Origin: Stachybotrys elegans
Taxonomy: Eukaryota; Ascomycota; Sordariomycetes; Hypocreales; Stachybotryaceae
Length of the DNA stretch: 64,000 bases
NCBI GenBank assembly: GCA_020746835.1
Contig: JAGPNK010000008.1
Location: 310,001-374,000 of the forward strand
Direction of reading: 5' to 3'
The notes under the pieces were generated by a model. It had not been told where the DNA came from and made no database searches. It worked only from the letters and a program-made list of their open reading frames with translations. Below, in pieces: positions 22,929-36,077 of the stretch. The first letter of the stretch is position 1, and every line of letters starts with the position of its first letter. Position numbers and translations under genes: made by a program.

Positions 22929-25900
22929 CTTTTAGGGATTGCGAAGGTAATAAACCGGCGGCGATGCTTTGCGAGAGAGAGAGCGAGGAGCCAGAAGGTC
23001 TGTCTTTTGCACCCTTCTTCTTGTCAATCCCCTTGGGCGTTTCCTCCACCCGGCCTGATTTTTACTCTCTGTTTTCTGTCGTTCTGGATCCCCTTGGCTT
23101 GTTCTTCTTAACAGGGGCCCCCTTCTTCTGGAACGCCTCGGTTCTTTCTAGTGTTTGTCGGATGGCCGAGTATCAGTGTTTCAGACCAGGACCGTAAAGG
23201 GTAAGGGACAAATGGGCTCCAGGCGCTAATACTCTATGTGTGACAAGCAGAGAGAGGCCGTCGAACTACCTGTAGGTAGGGGAAAGAAGAGTATTTCCTG
23301 GAATAAGAATAGCTATACCATGCGAGGTGGGTAGGATGAGCGGCCGGAGAGGGAGAGCAATGAAGGGAAGTAATAGGCGGAGAGGGCAGGGTAAATTAAA
23401 GGGAGTGAATCAGAGTGGCAGGGTCAGCGAGGGGCGATATGCAGCGTGCGAAGCTGACGATGTCTCCTTTGGGCGGGTCGACGAACGGACCAGGTCGTCT
23501 GGGCGTTTGTTATGCTGAAAGGGGGCCAAGAGCGAGTCAATCAATGCTGGGTGATTGATATTGCTGGGTGACGAGCGGAAACGAGCTGCTCCACAGATGA
23601 CAAGCGCAGGAGGGCATTGACTACCTGGCTGCCCATTGACCAGAGTACTGTACAGTAGAAGATGAAGCACTGGTGGTGGGAGAGATGGAACTTGACAACA
23701 AAGGTAAGAGGGGAAGAGGAGGAGAGGAGGAGAGGAGGAGAGAGAGGGAGGCAAAGTCAGATGGAGGATGAGGCCGAGCATTAAAGGACCGGGGGCCAGC
23801 AGTAGGATCTGGAGTAAGATTCCGAACGGCAATACAGACAGCTACTTACTTCCCAGAGCAGCGGTACAGATGGTAACCCAAAAACAAGGACGAGATGGGC
23901 ATTGGACAGGCAAGCTTTGGCTGGCGCTGGCCGGGGAGAAGATGACAAGGAGCCTGCCGTCGCGGGGCCGGGTATGACGCAACACCCATGTGCCAGCGCA
24001 TCCAACTTTTTGGAAGAGGAACAGAGCGCGACAAGAAGGCTTCTGAGAAAGGTTTCTGTCGATCCTGGGGGTGAGACATGCAGTCTGTCATCAGCTCGCC
24101 ATGTTGCGTGTTCAATCTCTACAAGCACACAGCATAACGCAATAGACACTTGGGTAGAGAAGAGGGGGATGGGATACATGGCAAGGCATTCTGGTTCAAT
24201 CCTCCCCTCCGCTCCCCTCCCCCCATGATGCATCTCGGCGATGGTACTGTCATCAGGGGTATTTTTGGCTGCAGGGATCACGAGTGTGACAGTGAGGGTC
24301 GGGCGCCATGTGGTACGAATTGGAAACCCGCAGTCCTGGCGCTGGCGGCTGATTGGTTGCCCCTCCCCCCAGGCCGGCGAGCACCATTGATTACCCCTGC
24401 CATCATCCATCGTTGAAAGAAAAGGAAAAAAAATTAGAGGGGCGCGTTTCGGCGAAGAACGGGGGGTCTAAGGGGAGATGAGATGATTCGCAGTCTGTCA
24501 CTTGGTTGCTTGTCCTTTTTCCTATTGACGCAGCAAAGAGAGGCCCCGTACAGACATAAGTAGGTTAGGTACCTGTATATGTAGGTACATAGATAGGTAG
24601 TGAGGGAACGGGTAACTGCACAGCTGATTCGCCCGCTGTCCCTCGTTAGGCCTAGCGTCTCCGGGTGCTGGAAGAGCGCAGAGCAGAGCTGAAGCCTATT
24701 TTTGGCGGCTGAACAAACCTCGTGCCTCTTAATTCTTGCCGGATTTAAGATTTGAGAGTTGGGCTTTTTTGTGTGACCGGGAAGCGGCAGTTGTTCACGG
24801 CTGCATGCATTGTTTGCAAAGGTCTCAGCATGTACAAGCCGAACCGGCGTAGCGACGATACTTGGCTTGACCAGGGCAGAAACATGACGGAACTGCTGGG
24901 TATCATTGTCGCAGAAATCATGTCGCCTATTGCTTGGTTCGGCAGATGTGTAGCGGTTGTATCCTTCAAAGGTACTAATTGCAGGAGGTGCTGCTTCGTC
25001 AGCAGGACGAGCAATTCAACCCAGACCTCTATCGTGACAAGCAGCGTTGGAACATTACCTACAGTAGGTACTAAGAGATATACACCAATGTGTCTATGAC
25101 AGATGAGCCGACAAGTACCGATATATATAAATATCTAGCCCCCCATGAACTAACATCTATCCAAGCCAAGGGGATGAAGGCAGCCGGCGGAACATGCAGC
25201 GCAATATTGACGAGTAGGGCGAGCATCGTCTGCGAAGCACTCACAACCGCTCCCAATGCTTGCTGTGATAATCCTGGCGCCTCCAGACTCGCGCCGGCAA
25301 CGAGAACACGTCGTGCGGCTGTGGTTTGGGATGCCTCACGGGCACGATCATGTTTGTAGCACACACCCTGACAAACCACCAGTTGCGAATGAAGGGACTT
25401 GATTGGGCAGTTGATGGAGCAATCATGAGGCTGGGTCGCAGGGCTGCATCAATGCCGTGTTTGTTGCGCATCGAGAGCTGCGCGCGGCTTTGCTCAATCC
25501 GAGCCGTTGGCTGCCCAATGCTTCTTTGGAGCGTCTGCTTCTTTCGTCCCTACTAACTACATGTAGGTTACTTACAGGCAGTCTGAAGTGCCAGAACTGG
25601 AGGCCCCAGTGGAGGCCCCCCTTCCCCCACAGCCACAGCGCGCAGCCACAGCCTGACCACTCAACCCACACGGTCAAGGTGCCAAGCCAAGCTGCTGAGC
25701 TGTGGTTGGAAGCCTCCGCCAGAACCGTCAGCAGCCTTCCACTTTCAGGGTCGAACTGAAACCGTCGACCTATCTGACCTCGCCAACCGCAACAAACGCC
25801 CTTCATCTCCCTCTCAACCTCAACCTCCAACCCGCTGCCAGCTTCCGTGTGCCTGCCGTCCGCCTGAATAGCGTCCCATCTGCATCGAGACGCCACACTC

Positions 25901-26138
25901 GACCCCTCTGTCAGCCGTACTTGCTTGGCTCCAAACCCTCGATACCCCCGACGACGCCACATCGTTCCATCCGAATCGATTCCAACCCCAATCTCCTCCC
26001 CATTCGCCTCGCCGTTCCTCTCTCCTCCCTTGGCCCTCGCTGCATTCGCCATCGGCGTCTCCTCATCCGACCCTCGACCTCGATACCCTCGGCGGCTGAC
26101 CTCGCCATGCCCTCCTGCTGACCGCAAGGACGCCCAGC
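22929..26138. other. 3.2 kb divergent intergenic region between PKA and Rab GAP genes
   Basis: No gene is supported. It contains a purine tract with three AGAGGAGG units (23715-23738), one AGGTACCT palindrome (24567-24574) and a CT-rich stretch from about 25740 to 26138 that looks like the leader of the TBC gene. Frames antisense to this leader (25423-26127) are Arg/Gly-rich and look spurious. Confidence 0.5.
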
Positions 26139-29100
26139 ATGTTCTCCAACTTTACGAACATCGTCCAAAGGGCCCAGCAGCTCATTGACCCTACCCAGGG
26201 TCTGAACCTCTCCAGCTCCGACCGCAATCCCTCAAAAGCGTCCCTCTTTCAGGGCCAATTCCGTCTCCCTTCCTCCCAGACGCCCCTCTACGAGATCAAT
26301 GCCGAGCTCACCATACCCCCTGCAAACGCAACCCAGGGAGGTCGCGACCAAGACCGAGGATGGCACTACGCTGGCAAGCTGCACCTCTCCGAATCGTACA
26401 TGTGCTTCTCTACCACGCCGAGTAGCTTCATCCAGTCCGCTAGCACCTCAACCTCTTCGGCATTCACCGGCCAGACCCATGGCGGTGGCCCCAGTGGCAA
26501 TGGCTTCACGTTCCCGCTCTGCGCCATCAGACGAGTAGAGAGGTTGAACAGTCAGAACTTCCAGGTATGGCCACTCTGCTGCAGTCACCACGTCCACTCG
26601 ATGCGTTTAGCTGGGTATGTATGTTTCTTGACCTCAGCGCTGACTTGATCATTTGCTTCAGTTCGCTCTCGCCCTCACCACCTGGAATGGACTTCTCGCC
26701 GAAGGCCCAAAAGATAAGGACAAGGAGACCAGCAGAGATAGAAAAGAATCCAGGGAGCAGCGCATCACCATCCACCTCGCCGGTACAAGACAGGCTTGCG
26801 AGCGTTTCTGCGATGGTCTCAAGCGAGGTCTCCGGGCTGGCGTTGTTAGCGTGGGCAAACTACGCAGAGTCGTCGCTGAGAGCTACTCAGAGTACCTCCT
26901 GCGTCCCGACGAGAGGAAGAACGACAGCCCACCAGACGCCGGGCTGGGCATGATTTTCCGATATCCTGGCGACCCAAAGAAGCTTCGGGACAGGGCTAAG
27001 ATGCGGCTCTGGGCTGAGTACCTGCGCGACAATGGAAGAAATGCCACGCTCCTCCGCCAGCCGACCTTTCACAAACTGATCCGAGTTGGTCTGCCTAATC
27101 GCCTAAGAGGTGAGGTATGGGAGGTCACCTCGGGGTCTTTCTATCTGCGCCTCGAGAATCCCACCCTGTACGCCGAGACGCTGGCCAAGTTCGAGGGTCA
27201 AGAGTCGCTCGCTATCGACGAGATCGAAAAGGACCTGAATCGAAGTTTGCCCGAGTACCCTGGATTCCAGAGCGAAGATGGCATCGGCAGGCTGCGACGT
27301 GTCCTCACTGCCTACAGCTGGGTGAACACAGACGTTGGCTACTGCCAGGCCATGAACATTGTCGTCGCGGCCTTGCTCATCTACATGTCGGAGACCCAGG
27401 CCTTCTTTCTCCTCTCTGCTCTCTGTGACCGGCTGGTCCCGGGCTACTACTCCACCACCATGTACGGCACTCTCCTTGACCAAAAGGTCTTTGAGTCTCT
27501 GGTTGAGAAGACGATGCCCATACTATGGGAGCACCTCGTCAAGTGCGATATTCAACTCTCCGTCGTTTCCCTTCCCTGGTTCCTATCCCTGTACATCAAC
27601 TCCATGCCTCTTGTCTTTGCTTTCCGTGTGTTGGACGTCTTTTTTGTCGAAGGTCCCAAGGTGCTTTTCCAGGTTGGCCTTGCCATTCTACGAATCAACG
27701 GTGAGGAGCTGTTGGACGCATCGGATGACGGCGCCTTCATCTCGGTCCTCAAGTCGTATTTTGCCAGACTCGACGAGTCCGCCCACCCGAAATCTGAGAA
27801 CCCCAAGCTAAGAGCGGTGACGCGGTTCCAAGAGCTGATGGTGGTGGCCTTCAAGGAGTTTTCTGGCATCACGCACAGCAGCATTACCGAGCTGCGACTG
27901 AAGAACAAGGACGCGGTCCTTAACAATATCGAGAACTTTGCTAAGCGGACGGCAATCCGCAATTTGGGACCGGATAGCAAGCTTCTCAGCCCCGAAGAGC
28001 TTGGCGCTCTCTACGATCGTTTCTATAATGTCCTCTACGAGAGGCAGCAGCGAGACGTGATGATGCAGGAGGAGATGCAGAGAAGAGCCAAGTCGAGCAG
28101 GACGCGTGCCTCGGACATCTTCGCGCCGCCCCAGAACCAGGTTGAGAAGGGCCGTGTTGGACTGGGGCCTAGCACCAGTCTGATGGACTATGATGCCTTC
28201 AGGGAATTCCTCTCCAGCATCGCCAAGTGGGCTGTCTCGGACAGGGACAATGGTTCGCACTACCACACCTCTAGGAAACCCATTAATCCTCTGTCTCCCT
28301 GGGGTGCAGGCCCGGAGCCAGCCGATCACGAGTTCCTCCAACGGCTCTTCAAGAAGTGGGATGTGGATGGCAACTCAGCTCTGACGCTGCAGAATGTGGT
28401 TACGGGCATGGCCAGGATCAAGGGGAAGCGGGACATCATGGGCATCATCACCTATTTCTTTGAGCTGTACGATGATGACCAAGACGGCAAGGTGGACCGG
28501 GAGGGCATCCTCCGAATCTCAGAAGCCCTTCTCTTCCTCTCGCGCCGCGGTCTTGATGGCACACTGAGCCCCAGCGCCTCCAGCACAGCGCTGAATGGCG
28601 ACACGCCAAGCGCCACCGACTCTCAAAACAGTCTCCCAGCAGGCATTTCCATGAACGAGCGCTTTTTGGGGAGCGTCAGCGCATTTATCCGTCGTTGCTT
28701 CGAATACGCCGACCCTGACCACCCCAAGAACCAGGATGCTGCAGCAGAGACAGCTGTCGCTGAAGAGAAGGAGGACTTGGCGAACCCCGACGCCTTTGCC
28801 ATTGGCGACGACGATGACGATGACGATGACGAAGATGAGGATGAAGAAGAAGACTTGCTCACCATGGAAAGCCCTACGGGAAGCCCTACCAAGGCAAAGA
28901 TGCCTACAGAACTGACTCCAAGTTCAACGGATACCACTTCAAGTGGCGAGAATGACGAAAGCCGACGGCGAGTATCCAAGGCCAAGTCAGAGGCGGCCAA
29001 CGCGGCGCTGGATCCAGCACACCCACTGCATATGACCCTGCCCACATTCAGAATGGTGGTGCTTGCGGATGAGCTTCTGGAGCAGTTCTTCGAATCATCC

Positions 29101-29688
29101 TTCCCGACCTCGTTCCGCGTCATCGAGGGCTACCAGAGCCCTGCAGCAACGAATTCGGGCCTGACAACCTTCTCCAGCATAGGCTTCGGTAGTCGCCCGC
29201 CGGTCCCACCGCCAGCCGGTGCAGTGGGACCTGGGCGTGGTCTGCGCGGTGTCCTGGACAACATTGTCACAGATGGCATGCGAGTGGCTACCGAAGTGCG
29301 CCGTCGTATGGAGGAGGCACAGCGAGAATTGGAGAAGAACGCCACGCCAAACCAGAAGGTTGATGATGACGAAGAGGACGATGATGACATTGGTGCTGCT
29401 GTTGGGGTACGCAGTGGAACGGGCACTTCAAGCAGGACCGTCAGAAGCTCGGACCGCGATCTCCTGGATGGAGCAGATGCCGTTGCTGGTGCATCATCGA
29501 AGGATCATGGGCAGAGTCTGCTGGATGCGGACCCCAACCAAGGCCGGGTGAGGGCCAGCAGCGGTGCCACGACCGCTTCCACGGGGTTGTGGAGTTTGAG
29601 GGATGAGAATAATGGCGCATCAATGCTTGGAACAAGACATGACCATGGGAGCAGCTGTCCGAGGGCAGCTTCAGGACGGAGTACGTAG
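26139..29688 (+). CDS. GYP2: GRAM-TBC-EF-hand Rab GTPase-activating protein (Gyp2/Mdr1 type)
   Basis: Exons 26139-26564 and 26662-29688 give 1150 aa. Residues about 80-155 form a GRAM domain (WHYAGKLHLSESYMCF to FALALTTWNG), split by the intron. The TBC domain spans about 305-525: RVGLPNRLRGEVW, the arginine-finger motif IEKDLNRSLP, and the glutamine-finger motif VGYCQAMN. These are the catalytic residues that speed GTP hydrolysis on Rab GTPases. An EF-hand pair follows at about 720-780 (WDVDGNSALT and DDDQDGKVDREG; the second has all calcium ligands). The C-terminal part is acidic and disordered, with a run of Asp/Glu at about 854-870 and a second near 1040-1050. The same domain order is found in yeast Gyp2/Mdr1 and human TBC1D8/9, which act on Ypt6/Rab GTPases in Golgi-endosome traffic. 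The exact Rab here is unknown. Confidence 0.9.
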
Positions 29689-32600
29689 GGGTTAGAGCAG
29701 GACATATACCGATTTCGATACTGTAAGGGGGTTGGCAACGTCTCCGGCTGGATAAAGGGAGGGACGCGGCCTTGTACGCTGGGATATAGGGCACTGGCGT
29801 ACTAGCAGTTGCAATACAAGAAATGAAGGTGTAAGGCAGGGCCGACTTGCTAGAGATACCGCTTCAACCGAGGGAGGGTGTGAAGAGTGTCTCTGCTGTC
29901 CCGAGAGTTCCGGGGACGGACGCTTCATTGTTCATTGCCGTTCCGTCCATCAACCCGTCCTACCACCAAACACATAAAAGAACGAATGCAATAGCAGCAA
30001 CAGAATGCATTGTACTAAAATGTTCTGAATGCAGATGGATGGGTGAATATCAAGGGCGACGTACTATGTAATACGTCGTATCAAGTTGCTTCGGCCCCAC
30101 CCTGGTATCGGACATGTGCCGGGAACGATGGCCAAATGTTCATCACAGAACGGCCCCACGCAGGCCGGAAATTATGGCAGAGAAGCGGGCGGCCGAATCT
30201 GGAGTATCCCTGCCCTGCAAGGGCATCGGCAGCAGAGCACCTACTACTAGCAGTAATAGGAGAAGAGCTCTGCCAATTGTGGCGCCCCTCTCCTGGTCAA
30301 CGAGTTTCGGCGTTGTGTGAGAAGTGCCCGGAAGCATTTGTGCAAATTGGCAACCTGAGACTAACCAGGGCCATGTGTGGGCGAGACAAGCGGCCCATGA
30401 CAATTCCTGCTGATTCGGGTAGAGCAGATCGGCGGTCATAGAAAGCGATGGGACGGGATGGCGTCGTCATGGAGCTCGTGTGACGAAGCCGGCGGATGGT
30501 GATGGAAAGGAGGCAGGCCAAGTTGCACTTTGGCGCCTAGATGAGCGACAACTACAAGGTAGTATCTAGTATCTATTAGCCAGGCACCACACAAGGCGAG
30601 CCATTGAAGGGCAGCCCAAAGTCTCGAATGGGGGAGGACAACATCCAGAGCGCTAGTGCAGATGTTGGGCTGAAGGATTTGATGATATTAATCTCGTATT
30701 AGCGTGGCTACCCAGGCCCCTAAAGGTGGTCGGCTAGGTGGCGCCATCTCGGGCGGCTCGAGGACAGCAAGGGGAAAGCTCGCTACCTCTGTAGTTGTGA
30801 CCGAACAGGGGAAGGGAAAAGAGGTTCCCCCCTGGTGGGAAATGGGTTTGGTGGGGATGATGGCTCGGGCTGTGGACAAAATAAAGAGGGTTGAATTGCC
30901 GAACCAAGCGATGCAGAACAGAAGAAATAAAGGGAAAAAGGCAATTACCTAGCACTTACTAAGTTGGCACCTGCCTGTAGTAGGTACGGAGGAGCACAGT
31001 CATACATTACCTGTACTACATGCCTATTGTATGCAGGGAGGAAGGAGTTGATGCGTCGTGTCAAATTGTTGACTCGTGCAGATCTTGCACGAGGCACCTG
31101 CAGCCCACTCACTCAATTAAACCCAAAAGCCAATATGGATAATGGTTCTGGGCCTGGAAAACTTGGTTGGACCATACTATGTAGATTCATTCGACACGTA
31201 AGTGGTATGGTCTTCAGCTTTCAGGCCATGGTCATTGGTAGCCATAGATATTAGACCAGGCCAAGAGAAAGCAGCCTGCAGCCTACAGACTAGGGAACAG
31301 GTACGGGCCAGAGAAGCCTTCTTGGCTACCAGGCCCTGAATTCACCAAGGGACGGGTGAGGAGGCCATCCCCATTTCATCTCCATGCCCCGCACATACGG
31401 AGAGCAGGGGATCCTGATTGCGGAGCAGGCACAGCATACTATGTATGTACATACGGTACTCTGTATGTACAATAGGTGGAGAGGGCAAAAGGAGAATAAT
31501 TATAGAAGACTGTGAGTAACTGGGGGTTAGCACCCGCTGTGAAATGCAATACGAGCAGGCGAGGGCTCTTATCGCACGCACGCAAACAGCCGTACTATTG
31601 TAGATTTCCCCAGCATGCCACAGCGAGGAATCTGCCGATCTGGTTGTCGTGGTAGAAAGCGCTTTCGTTCCAGTTGGGCCTAGGGTACTGCCGCCAAGGT
31701 GCCTTGAACCCATGCAGGAATACCTAGCTGAACCACGCTGTGCCTTATGACCATTTTCCTTGCCAAGAATCTGTGGTATTTCCTCAGATGCATTCATCCC
31801 ACCATCACCCGACAACAACGATAGATATGGACAAGGTAAGCAAGCCAAAGGAGGAAGATGGAGGAAGATGGAGCTGACTGGCCCACGGTCGCTCGTATCG
31901 GATAAGGAATCCTGCAACGGCACAGATGTGACATGGGACAGGAGGCCTGTGAATTGAACGGAGGTCACTGCCCAAGTCAAGTTAGCAGCATGAGGCAGAC
32001 AGGAGGAGGGAAAGGGAAGGAGCGGAGATGTGTATGTACCTGGGCCGCAAGTACTGCCGCACACTACGGCTACTAAGGTACCTACCATGTGGCCCTACCA
32101 GTAATTAGTACCTACTACTACCTAACTAACCGAATTATGAATTATGAAGCCCTCCACGGACGGACCGTCACCGTCCAGCCCAGCGTCTAGAACTTCCTGT
32201 TGAATGCGGAAGCTCGCCGCCTCGCCTATCCCTTCCCCCTCTCTCTTGTCTCTGTCGCTGTCTCTGTCTCTGTCTCTTCCCTCTTCCCTCCACCTCTTTC
32301 TTTTCTCTCCCCCTCCTTCACCAGTCCACCTGGCTTGACCACCTCTGACGTGCGGCTGCCGCCTACTCTCGCTATCGCCTGCGTCTCTTCATCCAGTCGC
32401 TCCCATCGTCTGCCTGCTTCTCTTATACAGCCCGAAGTCGCCATCGCGGCTCAGACATACACAGACTCCTTGCCTGGGCCACTCACGCCTCGCTCTTCTC
32501 TCTCTCTTTTCCTCTCCAGGCTCCTCCAGCTCCCCTGCGGCTGAATTCGACACCGCGGAGCTCCTCGACATCAATCCGCTCCTTTCATACGCTAGCCATT

Positions 32601-33930
32601 GCACCATTTCCATTGTTTTATCGATTTGCCAGACGGACGAACCTTCGCCATCAGCGTCGCAGCCACCAAAAGCAGCAACGCATCAACACCCACCAGTCAA
32701 CCAGCCAGCCAGCCAGTCATTGTGCCCCCTCGGTACCAGCAATTCGTTGGGCTGTCGATAAGTGGCTGCTATAGCTCCCGCCTGGACCCCGCCGCCCGTT
32801 TGCGCTCTACTCGTTTACTTGATTCAAAAGCCAGATACTGATTGACTGGCCATCCTCCCTGGCCCATCCATTTATTTCATTCGAGCACCTCGGTTCCCCT
32901 CGAATCCGCCCTGCGAAGCGACCAGCCGCCACTGACGATACCCTCCGTCCACCATCGTGCAACCACCATCCATACATCCCTGCCTGTTCGTGAACCTGGC
33001 TCACTGGCAGCCGAGTCGCCTCCCCCCCAGTCATCCGACGTCGAGCCCCGACAACCGCCAGTGAATTAATCGATCGATCGCTCGACACATAATAACCAGG
33101 AAGCTCGCATTATCTGCCTAGTCCCAGTCCTGATTCTGGTTCTAACACTGGCACGTTTTGCTGCGTTGCGCTGCGCTTCGGCTTTTGACGATTGAGCGGA
33201 GACGGTCCCTTACTCACCTAGTGTCAACCCACAACCCCTGCTATCAGCTCCCCCTAGGTATCCTGGCATCCTGGCAACCATCAGCAGCCGTTTGCCGCCC
33301 CGCTGGATCATAGAAGAGGGCCAGCGACCGACCCATTTCCTCATTACCTGTCCCCATCCAGGGACGACTGGGAAGCCCAACGGATTCTTGTCTCTCCATC
33401 CCCTACTCTGTACTCTGTACTCTGTACTCTGTACTCCGTACTCACTTGGTTAATCGCCTGCCCTACCGACCACGGGCCGGCATCTATTGAATCCCACCAA
33501 CCATCCACCCACGCTTGGTCGGACCTCATCGCTCTGCTCCCGCCCGCCAAGCAACAACCTGGTGACGCGCGTTGCCGCGGCACACTTTTCCTACGATCGA
33601 CAAGAACCTGGAAAGCCTTCAGGTTTTGTCTCCCAGCCCACCAGAGTCGCCTCTTCCTCTCTCTTCGCGCATTGCCTCCCCACGCCTCCACCCCCCTTTT
33701 ACTTCCCAGTCCTTGGTTGTCGTGCCCAAAGTGCAGTTCCCACTCGGGTTAGACTGCCTGGCGATCGTGTTTCGGCGCGGCGTACTGCTTGGTATGACGC
33801 TAGGCTTCGAGTTCCTGGCCCACGGAATTTAACCTGCTCGGAGCTTTCACTGCGGCTCCTCAACTTCTACGCCCATCCTTTCTGTTCAGCATCACCGCAT
33901 ACAGCAGCAGCACCCGTCCACCCGCAGCCA
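29689..33930. other. 4.2 kb intergenic region upstream of pal1
   Basis: No gene is supported; a 248-codon minus frame at 31342-32088 is compositionally random. It contains an AGGTACCT palindrome at 32076, five GTCTCT-type units at 32248-32277 (one is GTCGCT) and the TACTCTG array at 33404-33443. From about 32200 onward the + strand is CT-rich and is probably pal1 promoter and leader. Confidence 0.5.
33404..33443. repeat. TACTCTG tandem array ending in the TACTCCGTAC decamer
   Basis: Four perfect TACTCTG units (33404-33431) are followed by TACTCCG and TACTC. The last variant unit plus the next three bases spell TACTCCGTAC, the decamer found four more times in the window. Confidence 0.9.
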
Positions 33931-36077
33931 TGGATGGTCCTCGCCCAGGTAAGCCCTCGCCACCCTCTTCCTTGATTCGTCTGTTCCCATTTTCTCCCCC
34001 TTCTGCTTGCCCAGCAGACGCACGTTTCATCTGCTCCAGTCATTGCCGCCCCTCGTTTCCTTGAGGCCATCTCCTTTATTCCATATCTCCAGGGGCCTGT
34101 CTATGACCCCATCCCTGGGCTCCCCTAACCGCCAAACCCAGCAGGAAAGGGGGGAAACAGCAAAACTGGGCCACTGCCTAGCCACGCATTGCATACCAAC
34201 ACGTCCCTTCTGTGCTTGGGTATCAACTAGACGGCCCTGTTTCAGGTTTCCTTCGTCTTTATCACCGTGCCCACCTATAACTATCGACGTGCTTCTCTCT
34301 TCCCAGCGACCGAGCTAACTCGCCGTCTTCTCCCATCGCAGCGTCCGCAGGAGGCAAGGCGCCTCATCTGAGCATAAATCTCTCCTCCAACAATCCCTTC
34401 CGCAACCGTGCAGCTTCCCCTCTCAGCTTCGAGTCCGGTCTCGCATCCCCCAGGTCCCCCTTTGACGACCCCGAACCTCGCCCTCGACCAGTCTCGCGAA
34501 ATCCATTTTTTGACCCATCGCAACAACCTCTCAAGTCGCCCGGCGCCATGTCTACCACCTCAGACTCCAAGGTCACGTCGGCCGAAAACATCTTTGTCAG
34601 TGCCCTTGGTCCTTGATAAGCGGGGCACCCGCCCCTTGGCTTCTTGTGTGCCGTTGCGATGAGATGAGCCGTCACTGACACTCAGTTTGCAGGATTCCTT
34701 GACCCTCGATGACAAGCTGGTCGATGCACCCAGACCCTCCAACGCTCCTCCTCCTCCGCGACGTCCCATGAACCGACCGCCACCACCACGAGGCGGTAGC
34801 GATGGCCCTCAAGGTGAGCGCCGCAGCGCCAGCGGCAGCAGGCATCGCCCCACGCCGTCCCAAGAGGATGATATGCGAGCCAGGAAGCCAGGATCGGGAT
34901 CAGGGCCGCGCCCGGGCCCTCCAGGTTCCCGACCGCCGCAGCGACGACCTCGCCGCAACTCGGACACGTCCCTCATCGATCTCGATGTTCGGCCCATTAC
35001 AGATGAGGAGAGGAAGATGATTGAAGAAAGACGACGCGAGCAAGAGAAGAAGCGTCGCGAAGGCCGTGATCGCGAGAGCAAGGACCGCGAGGCCAAAGAC
35101 CGTGAGGGCAAGGAGCGTGAAGGCAAGGATCGCGATGGCAAGGATAGGAGCAGATCCCACCGACCCAGCCGCCGCATGGACCTCATTGACAAGCTGGATG
35201 CTACAAGTATCTACGGGACCGGATGTATGTGACTGCCCGCCATGACCCCGTTTCATTATTCGGCATGTCCGTACTGACTCGTCACAGTGTTCCACCACGA
35301 CGGCCCCTTTGACGCACTCAACCCGCACAGAAACCGCCACAACAGCCGACGGGCACCGATGCAGGCTTTCCCCAAGGACTCGCTCAACAACTCCTTGGGT
35401 GGTGCTGGTCCACTCAACAAGCAGGCAGACCATTCGGCATTCTTGGGCAATGCCACGGAAGAGGCCTTCAGGGACTATGCTGGCGGCAAGAGCAAGCTGA
35501 ACGGAAAGGAGCCGCCCATCTTCGACTCCAGCCTCGGAGCTGCCCCTGTTCATGGTGACGAGACTGTTGGTCTTGGTACGTCGACGTTCTTGGAGGGTAC
35601 ACCGGCCGCTCGATCCGCGATTGTGCGCCATCAAGTAGAGCAAGCAGAGGATGCCGTTGAGAATGGCCTGCAGCGGAAGAAGTCGCTGGCTCATCGAATT
35701 CGAAATATCAACAAGGGCCCTCGTGACTATGGCTCATCAGCACGATCCCCCCTGCCGAGGGAGCGTACAGCAGGCGCTCTCCCAATGCTATCTCGCCAGG
35801 CACGCCGGGCAACACAGAGACCAACCCATTCTTGTTCGAGTTTAGCAAAGGCGAGGAAAGCATCAGCATCCGACCTCGCGACGGTGGCATGTCTCCAGAC
35901 GCGGTGCCTAAGAGGCCCGATGGCGCTGGCCTTGAGCGAAGAGCGACGACGGACGCGACCATGCCAGGCGATGAAGCTCCGAGTAAGCCCACAGGAATTC
36001 TGGGTCGCATGAAGAGTTTGAAGGGGCCCCGAAAGCCACGAAACACGGATATGCCGCCTCCTGGCACTGCTGTTTAG
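33931..36077 (+). CDS. pal1: Pal1 cell-morphogenesis protein, frame problem near C-terminus
   Basis: Exons begin 33931-33949 (only 19 bp), 34342-34595, 34693-35224 and 35288 onward. The N-terminus is MDGPRPASAGGKAPHLSINL. The Pal1 signature FHHDGPFDALNPHRNRHN opens exon 4. Pal1 proteins bind membranes and endocytic or eisosome partners and help set cylindrical cell shape; fission yeast pal1 mutants are misshapen. A charged [KDRE(G/A/S)] repeat runs from about 35055 to 35150. Past a run of six C at 35747-35752 the continuing frame turns into a Cys/Arg-rich low-quality tail ending at 36012, whereas the +1 frame reads on as an SP-rich, Pal1-like tail ending TGILGRMKSLKGPRKPR and stops at 36077. 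Either a one-base indel in the C-run or a 77-bp intron (35723-35799, weak signals) restores it. I took 36077 as the true end. Confidence 0.8.

Noticed and set aside
24181..24210. GGTTCAATCC, resembling a tRNA B box
   Set aside because: The flanking bases do not form a T-arm stem and there is no A box or acceptor stem at the right distance.
25423..26127. 234-codon minus frame upstream of the TBC gene
   Set aside because: Arg/Gly-rich, antisense to a CT-rich leader, no motifs.
31342..32088. 248-codon minus frame in the pal1 upstream gap
   Set aside because: Random composition, no domain, no splice-linked neighbour exons.
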